A DNA stretch of 26,548 nucleotides. Source: a virus. The translations under genes and the position numbers were made by a program. Below, piece by piece: positions 21,808 through 26,548 of the stretch; the first letter of the stretch is position 1; the number at the start of each line of letters is the position of its first letter. Under the pieces are notes generated by a model, which saw only the letters and a program-made list of their open reading frames with translations, was not told the origin of the DNA and did no database searches. The DNA is taken from the IMG/VR virus record IMGVR_UViG_3300044568_001171, positions 1-26,548 of that record. The stretch is one strand, 5' to 3'.

Positions 21808-22274
21808 TAGTTGCACCAGCTTTGTTTCTTTTCACCAAAATATGCACGGGCATAACCATTCTTGATCAATAGTTCAGATAGACGCTGACCGTCAATAATC
21901 ACATCGCCCAATACACGACCACCGAACTTATCGTGGTCTTTGATCTCAAATTGTATGACTTTTGCTTTTGCTACAGCATCTTTAGTGAATGCGCTAGCCT
22001 TTTGTGCTAATGCATCTTCGCTAGGACATTGGGCGCGGCCGCCCTTCTCTGGTGTATCAACGCCCAATACACGCAATGATAATACTGGCTTTAGACCTAG
22101 ATGTTGTTGCATGAATGGTGCTTCAAATTGTATAGTATCACCGTCACTTACTTTGACAACTTTATATGAATATAATTGCTGACTGAAGATTTTTGGACTA
22201 TAAAATGCTACTGGAAGACCTATTAGTAATCCTACTAAAATATGTTTAGCCCAATAGTTTATTTTACTTGTCAT
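21807..22274 (-). CDS. membrane-anchored staphylococcal-type nuclease (SNase), 155 aa
   Basis: Thermonuclease-family enzymes cut DNA and RNA with calcium. VSDGDT (42-47; D46 as D21 of the S. aureus enzyme), R68, VDTPE (72-76; D73 and E76 as D40 and E43) and R120 in GGRVLGD (as R87) reproduce the whole active site. Residues 10-25 form one hydrophobic segment without an obvious cleavage site, so the enzyme is probably exported but anchored. Two cysteines (C83, C154) could pair. Start 22274 has GGAG at a 6-base distance. It overlaps the preceding 137-aa gene. Likely roles are attacking incoming DNA at the envelope or DNA scavenging (inference). Confidence 0.9.
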   Translation of the reverse strand: MTSKINYWAKHILVGLLIGLPVAFYSPKIFSQQLYSYKVVKVSDGDTIQFEAPFMQQHLGLKPVLSLRVLGVDTPEKGGRAQCPSEDALAQKASAFTKDAVAKAKVIQFEIKDHDKFGGRVLGDVIIDGQRLSELLIKNGYARAYFGEKKQSWCN

Positions 22275-22677
22275 CATAATCTCCAGCAAATCCGCTCATA
22301 TAACGACTGCCCTTGATCTTTCCTTTTACTTTAGGTTCTAATTGAAAGTTTAAAGCACTTCTAAAACCTTGAGGACTTTTAATAGCGATGTCTTGCATTT
22401 TTTCACGATCTGCAGGCTTAGCGTCCATGAATTTCTTTAAAAAGGCTCTAATCACGTTATTATCAAGATGCACCATGCTTTTATCAGCGAACTTAATAGG
22501 TATTGTAAACTCTTCAGCATCATGGTCTCTGGCTTGTAACAAACTCAAACCATGCTTAATCTGCATGAAAATATTCTTAACGTCATCCTGATCAGCGTCA
22601 GGTACTACCTCATCACTGTCGTCAAAATCATCTTTATGTTTCTTAGCCTTTGCTTCCATTATCTCTTGAATTTTCAT
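22264..22677 (-). CDS. hypothetical protein with capsid-targeting-like N-terminus, 137 aa
   Basis: It begins MKIQEIMEAK, very like the T4 internal-protein targeting sequence (consensus MKTYQEFIxEA), with a possible gp21-type cleavage after IME. An acidic stretch (DDFDDSDEVVPDADQDD) follows, then a helical domain, and a basic Gly-containing tail (KVKGKIKGSRYMSGF). A late-type AATAAATA box lies 17 bases upstream. It is a candidate packaged protein; its activity is unknown. Confidence 0.78.
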   Translation of the reverse strand: MKIQEIMEAKAKKHKDDFDDSDEVVPDADQDDVKNIFMQIKHGLSLLQARDHDAEEFTIPIKFADKSMVHLDNNVIRAFLKKFMDAKPADREKMQDIAIKSPQGFRSALNFQLEPKVKGKIKGSRYMSGFAGDYDDK

Positions 22678-22693
22678 ATTAGAACCTCAATAG

Positions 22694-22701
22694 TATTTAT
22701 T
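22694..22701 (-). promoter_or_regulatory. late-type promoter (AATAAATA) for the 137-aa gene
   Basis: The minus strand reads AATAAATACTATTGAGG, close to the T4 late pattern TATAAATACTATT. A GAGG ribosome-binding site and the ATG at 22677 follow directly. The position supports late expression of the putative packaged protein. Confidence 0.68.
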
Positions 22702-22713
22702 ACAAAAAAGAAC

Positions 22714-23286
22714 TTATCGCTTACCTATTTTCATGAATCTAGTATAATCAGTTTCTGGATCTGTTTGGTCTTTGCTACCTAAATAACTTACTACTTGCAT
22801 GGGGAACATATCATTGAATTGTTCCATGTCTGGAATCCTAGTTGTAGCGAATTCAGTACCATTACGCGCTTGTACAGCGATACGCATGCCTTTGGGAACA
22901 TTGTCATACCAATCATAACTCATATCATTCACGCTGGTATTAATAACTATACCTGGAGAATCATAAATGACATCACATGCGTCAGTGTTAATAAAAACTA
23001 GTTGTCCGGGATTGAAAAAAGGTCTTAATAATTCTTCACTGATAGACAGTGCATTTTCATCAGTATCAATCAGTACTATTTTATCAAAAACAATGTCAGC
23101 AGCCTTTATTAAAAGGGCAAGATTGCCAAACCAACTACCCAAAATATAAACAGTACGGGCACATTTATTACCCAAACCTTCTTTGAGTTTACTACATAAC
23201 CAGACTTTACTATCTATGAGATCGTCTGTAAAACTTCCGGCTAATGTATCGGGACTAGCCTCTTGTACAAACTCTTTGCTTTGCAC
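22714..23286 (-). CDS. Rossmann-fold, SAM-methyltransferase-like protein, 190 aa
   Basis: A class I methyltransferase-like core is seen. Motif I is VYILGSWFGNLA (46-57) and an acidic strand end is LIDTDENA (72-79, D74). A further region is INTSVNDMSYDWY (115-127). The N-terminus MQSKEFVQEA resembles a capsid-targeting sequence. It starts at GTG with AAGGA upstream. It lies 6 bases after the Dps-like gene. The acceptor is not evident. The loop around GSWFG differs from the usual GxGxG, so cofactor binding is likely but not certain. Confidence 0.68.
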   Translation of the reverse strand: MQSKEFVQEASPDTLAGSFTDDLIDSKVWLCSKLKEGLGNKCARTVYILGSWFGNLALLIKAADIVFDKIVLIDTDENALSISEELLRPFFNPGQLVFINTDACDVIYDSPGIVINTSVNDMSYDWYDNVPKGMRIAVQARNGTEFATTRIPDMEQFNDMFPMQVVSYLGSKDQTDPETDYTRFMKIGKR

Positions 23287-23292
23287 AATCCT

Positions 23293-23736
23293 TTATGCCC
23301 TTTCTGTCTTAAGTATGGATCTAATCATCCAACCATGCTTTGCGTGTGCATCCATGCGTTCTGCGATATAGTTTTCTATACCGTAATTATTTTCGTTTTT
23401 AGCATGACCCATGCATTCATTTAAACAACTGATTACTATACCGTTGTCGGACAAAATTTCTTCAAACATAAGTTCGGCGCGTGGAATCATAGTCTGACCT
23501 TTAATCTCACTTAATTCTATAAATCTTTCCATGCTACCCGGTGTATATGCATCTAATGTTCTAATATATTCAGCAGTCTTATCTAATGAAGCATATACTT
23601 CAGCATAAAGATCACCGAAAAATTCGTGGTATTGAGGAAAGTTTGGTCCCTCTACATTCCAATGGAACTGCTGCGCTTTGATCACAAACGCATAACTATT
23701 TGCTAATAAATGTTTTAAACTTTCTGATAGGTCCAT
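23293..23736 (-). CDS. dps: Dps/ferritin-like protein, 147 aa
   Basis: The four-helix ferritin-like protein carries the Dps inter-subunit iron site: H25 (FHWNVEG), H37 (QYHEFF), D52 and E56 (SLDKTAEYIR), with spacings 12, 15 and 4 as in E. coli Dps. The end AKHGWMIRSIL also fits. Dps oxidises Fe(II) with peroxide, forms 12-mers and often binds DNA. The N-terminus is short and lacks a Lys-rich tail, so DNA binding is unclear. Start 23736 has GAGGAAG upstream; the longer frame runs into the 47-aa gene. It could protect phage or host DNA from oxidants. Confidence 0.88.
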   Translation of the reverse strand: MDLSESLKHLLANSYAFVIKAQQFHWNVEGPNFPQYHEFFGDLYAEVYASLDKTAEYIRTLDAYTPGSMERFIELSEIKGQTMIPRAELMFEEILSDNGIVISCLNECMGHAKNENNYGIENYIAERMDAHAKHGWMIRSILKTERA

Positions 23737-23737
23737 T

Positions 23738-23881
23738 TTACTTCCTCTTACAAATCTCATCACTTACTGTCGTTCTAAATAGTTCTGGAAATATTCCATG
23801 TACTAATAATATAAATGCCCAACGCCATGCTCTGTATAAATGTTTAAAATATCCTATATTATTATCACTTAAATGTGTCAT
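23738..23881 (-). CDS. DUF6356-like small membrane protein, 47 aa
   Basis: The peptide starts MTHLSDNNIGYFKHLYRAWR, then WAFILLVHGIFPELF, and ends TTVSDEICKRK. The run Y-F-x-H-x-x-x-A-W, a hydrophobic helix, H-G-I-x-P-x-L-F and T-T-x-S fits the DUF6356 family as I remember it. The ATG overlaps the TGA of the 579-aa gene (ATGA), and its TAA is one base before the Dps start. The perfect fit into a 140-base gap supports it. One membrane helix is predicted; function unknown. Confidence 0.75.
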   Translation of the reverse strand: MTHLSDNNIGYFKHLYRAWRWAFILLVHGIFPELFRTTVSDEICKRK

Positions 23882-25617
23882 GGTCTTTGAACAACATATC
23901 TCTGTATAATTCTTTGCCAGTTATTTGTATGGTCTTTTCTTCCGAGTTCTTGATAATCGCGCCACTTATAATTTAATCCATAAAACTTATTTACTTTTTC
24001 TATCCAATCATCAGGATCAACGGTGTTTTCAGGATTTAACATTCTTTGAACGAATTGCTGATACAAATAATCCATTTCAGGTGGATTTTCTTTACTGTAT
24101 TGAATAATTCTTTTAGTTTCATATTCTTTTAATTTCACGTTGTCTTTTAACAAGTCGCTCCATTCTGATCCTATATTAGGATCATGGAATACTTCATCAA
24201 ACAATCCAGGAACTTCAAGTAAATCTTCTTCGTAGAATTTACCACCAATGAACAAATCACCATGATCTTCGTCTGTAGGATCACCAAATTCTTTTACTAG
24301 TAAATTTCTTTTTTCTGCGATATTCACTAACAACTCTTCTAGTTCTTCATTATTATTAGCATAGTACTGTTTAGTTTCTGGATCCATTTTTTGTATCACA
24401 CTTAATCCAAACTTAAGAGCATTACTATAACCTGGCATATTATGAAAACCCATAGTAGTATTTGGGTCGTACTGTTTAGGAGCCGGCTCTACTTTATTTG
24501 TCAAACTTTTTTGAAGGAAATTTTTAAAATCTTCATCTGCTTCATCGAGCGGGCGATCACCATTAAGATATTTGATTATGATGTTATGTACTTGTACTTC
24601 TGGAATGCCTTCTAGTTTTGCGATTTCTGTTTCTCGTAGTCCGTCCTCAAAATACATTTCAATGATACGTCTTATCATTTCGTCATCATTGTCACCACCA
24701 CTACCTGTATCTACAAATTCTTTAAAAACTTCAGGTTCCCATGGTTTATAATTTGAAGTTGATTTTGGTTCATCAAATGAAGGAAGACTATCAACCCAAG
24801 TCTTGGGAGTTTTGTTTGTTGAACCTGATGGAGTTACAGGAGGAGGTGTTTGTGCCGGTGGAGGCTTAACTCCTATATCTTCATATCCTATACCATATTT
24901 GCGCATCAATGCTCTCATCTGTCTCTGTTGAAGTTCTATCTCATTAGCAAGACCGCCTTTCTGAATTGACTTATATAACTGTATCACAGAGTTTAATGCG
25001 CCTGCGCGTGTGCCAGCTTCATCCAATTGACCTTGCAATATTTTCGTCATAGGACTTGCTTCAATACCTAAACCACTACCGCCGCCTATGCCTGCACTAC
25101 CTATCGTTGTGCCTGTGCTATGTGTCTCAGCAATCAGTATACCTTTAAGCATATTTGATTTATTCTCAAAAGGAGTCATCGGATATAATGTCTCGCCTTT
25201 AGGACCTTTAGGATATGCCTTGCTAGAATAATCTAGTGGGTCGTATCCTTTTTCTTTTGCTAAATCCTTAGCGAGTCCCAATGGTAATCCAACAATAGGA
25301 ATAGCATAAGTAATACCTGATAAAGTTGACCCTGCGCCACCTTTTATATCACCTTTACTAAATTTATTTGCTGCATCAACAAAATCTAATGCTCCTAATC
25401 CACGACCAATAAATTTACCTACCTTCTTGAGAGCAGTTTTTAATTTACCGTCTTGTTTAACATCAGGAATTGCTGTGTCCGGCATAGTAGTAGCATCTTC
25501 ATTTTTCTTACGCCCAGCACAATGCGCTTTCTGGCTAAAACCTTTAGGACTTGAACAATCTATGGACCTTTTATATTTTTCAGTCCATTTTTCATTAACA
25601 AAGTCTTTTGCCTTCAT
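23878..25617 (-). CDS. large multidomain protein with capsid-targeting-like N-terminus, 579 aa
   Basis: It begins MKAKDFVNEKW, like the T4 capsid-targeting sequence, then a compact motif with C21 and GFSQKAHCAGRKK (26-38). A Gly-rich hydrophobic stretch (94-116, with GAGSTLSGITYAIPIVGLPL) follows and could insert in membranes. Next are a Gly-rich segment (168-184) and a Pro-rich linker (250-265). A helix-turn-helix-like segment is at about 313-352 (MIRRIIEMYF, then RETEIAKLEGIPEVQVHNII). A large acidic helical C-terminus completes it. No known family covers the whole. It is coupled to both neighbours by ATGA. It may be an injected or internal virion protein (inference). Confidence 0.8.
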   Translation of the reverse strand: MKAKDFVNEKWTEKYKRSIDCSSPKGFSQKAHCAGRKKNEDATTMPDTAIPDVKQDGKLKTALKKVGKFIGRGLGALDFVDAANKFSKGDIKGGAGSTLSGITYAIPIVGLPLGLAKDLAKEKGYDPLDYSSKAYPKGPKGETLYPMTPFENKSNMLKGILIAETHSTGTTIGSAGIGGGSGLGIEASPMTKILQGQLDEAGTRAGALNSVIQLYKSIQKGGLANEIELQQRQMRALMRKYGIGYEDIGVKPPPAQTPPPVTPSGSTNKTPKTWVDSLPSFDEPKSTSNYKPWEPEVFKEFVDTGSGGDNDDEMIRRIIEMYFEDGLRETEIAKLEGIPEVQVHNIIIKYLNGDRPLDEADEDFKNFLQKSLTNKVEPAPKQYDPNTTMGFHNMPGYSNALKFGLSVIQKMDPETKQYYANNNEELEELLVNIAEKRNLLVKEFGDPTDEDHGDLFIGGKFYEEDLLEVPGLFDEVFHDPNIGSEWSDLLKDNVKLKEYETKRIIQYSKENPPEMDYLYQQFVQRMLNPENTVDPDDWIEKVNKFYGLNYKWRDYQELGRKDHTNNWQRIIQRYVVQRP

Positions 25618-26548
25618 TTCTTATTATGACCCTTTGATTCGTGTTTAACATTTCTTTGTTGATACATCTCTTCTGAACCTCTATAGGCTGCTACAGGAAA
25701 TTTAGTTTGCGTATCATATACCATAGTTGGTCTATTTAAATCTTTTTTAGCCATGAGTTGTGCAGCATTCACAGCCTTGTTGATATCATTTGTTTGTAAT
25801 CTTAATCCTGTCGTAGCATTAAACACGACATATCTGCCTGCACCGATAACTTTATTTACCATATCAACTTTGTTTTCTGGTACCTTTTTTGGATTTTGTT
25901 GCTGAAGTTGTTGCATTCTCTTTTGTACTTCCGCATCAAGTTTAGGACGATCACGTTCTAAATAATGTCCCGGAATTTCAACTGGTTCTTCCGGCTGACT
26001 GATATCATGAGGTGCTGATTTAGGCGCGCCCGGCTTTTTATATACAGCATTCGGGTTTGGTACAGGTTTTTGTTCCTTATCTTTTTCAAGTTGCCTATCT
26101 AAAAATCTTTGTAATATTTCCATTTCATTAAGTCCTGTAATTTTATTTCTTGGATCAGTTTCTGGATAGTAGTAATACATACCCTCTGGTCCATGCTCTT
26201 GTCTAACCATTAATGGTTGTATCATAGATATTACTCTAGGATCAATTTGTTGATCAGGATCAAGACCTAACTCACCGAACACGTTTTTAGTATATAGTTC
26301 AGGATCATTTCTGTCTTTTACTGGAGCATACTTATGAATGAATTCTCTTCCAGTAAAACCTTTACGTGCATCTATAGCAATCTGCCTTCTCATGGCATCT
26401 AAACCATCTTTCGGTGTAGCAAATACAGCAAAGCCATTTTTATCCACGCCTATCGCTTTATCTAATACATACCCAGGTTTATTTAAATTCTTAAAAAATC
26501 TTAGATTGCCGGGATTGTTTCTGGGATCACTAAATGTTTGTCCGGGTT
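25614..26548 (-). CDS. NPGNLR-type phage structural or lysozyme-like protein (5' end outside window)
   Basis: 310 residues are visible and the frame stays open to the edge, so the true start lies beyond. The visible start has NNPGNLRF and then GFAVFATPKDGLDAMRRQI and FIHKYAPVKDRNDPELY. This pattern is frequent in phage tail-tip or virion proteins and muralytic-like domains (NNPGNLR, GFAxFxxxxxGxxA, YAPxxDxNDxxxY). After it come a Pro/Lys-rich middle and a C-terminal alpha/beta part (RYVVFNATTGLRLQ, then MVYDTQTKFPVAAYRG). A GTG at 26447 is inside the domain and is not the start. Its TGA overlaps the 579-aa gene's ATG. Confidence 0.75.
   Translation of the reverse strand, partial: PGQTFSDPRNNPGNLRFFKNLNKPGYVLDKAIGVDKNGFAVFATPKDGLDAMRRQIAIDARKGFTGREFIHKYAPVKDRNDPELYTKNVFGELGLDPDQQIDPRVISMIQPLMVRQEHGPEGMYYYYPETDPRNKITGLNEMEILQRFLDRQLEKDKEQKPVPNPNAVYKKPGAPKSAPHDISQPEEPVEIPGHYLERDRPKLDAEVQKRMQQLQQQNPKKVPENKVDMVNKVIGAGRYVVFNATTGLRLQTNDINKAVNAAQLMAKKDLNRPTMVYDTQTKFPVAAYRGSEEMYQQRNVKHESKGHNKK

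Overview
The window reads as a piece of a large AT-rich tailed phage genome of the T4-like type, probably from an aquatic bacterium. The evidence is a T4-type replication set (family B polymerase of 901 aa, gp45-like sliding clamp, DsbA-like DNA-binding protein), two promoter classes, and near gap-free packing with genes joined by TAATG, ATGA or GTGA overlaps. The two promoter classes are host sigma70-like TTGACA/TATAAT sites and late-type NATAAATA sites. The host cannot be named from this sequence. Nearly all genes are on the minus strand; the only plus-strand genes are two at 11306-13289. No tRNA, CRISPR array or insertion sequence was seen, and no stretch over 300 bases lacks a gene.

Layout, in window coordinates. 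1-2960: the start of a GMP reductase (guaC, cut by the edge), a small membrane protein, a histone-H1-like peptide, a glycosyltransferase and a cupin. 2971-6186: a zinc-histidine T-fold (QueD-like) protein, a TGT/DpdA-like base-exchange enzyme and the sliding clamp, suggesting 7-deazaguanine-type modification of nucleic acid close to replication genes. 6249-11179: a sulfotransferase, DNA polymerase B, DsbA and an SPPY-type DNA methyltransferase. 11306-13289 (plus): a second DNA polymerase, a PHP-less family C (DnaE-like) enzyme, and a small partner. 13261-14747: a small protein, a TilS-like tRNA-lysidine synthetase and a second sulfotransferase-like gene. 14750-16212: a zinc metallopeptidase and a small paralogous protein.

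16396-20445 is the most unusual part. It is a three-gene cassette of envelope-directed proteins: a signal-peptide protein with about 290 residues of Asn/Thr/Ser repeats and a cysteine-containing C-terminal domain; a signal-peptide protein with a jelly-roll-like N-terminus and a very acidic body; and a membrane-anchored coiled coil. A long G-rich leader and a late-type promoter precede it. 20576-22274 holds small early-type genes and a membrane-anchored staphylococcal-type nuclease. 22264-26548 holds late-type genes. Three of these (137, 190 and 579 aa), plus the metallopeptidase at 14750, begin with a short M-x-x-x-[DE]-[FI]-x-x-E sequence resembling the T4 capsid-targeting sequence, so they may be packaged with the DNA. 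A Dps-like ferritin and a 47-aa DUF6356-like membrane protein lie among them.

Working model (inference): replication, base modification and tRNA repair genes run from sigma70-like promoters. Envelope and putative internal-capsid proteins run from late promoters that would need the sliding clamp encoded here. The polymerase and the TGT-like enzyme share a clamp-binding-like FD[DE]LFS peptide, which would tie base modification to the replication fork.
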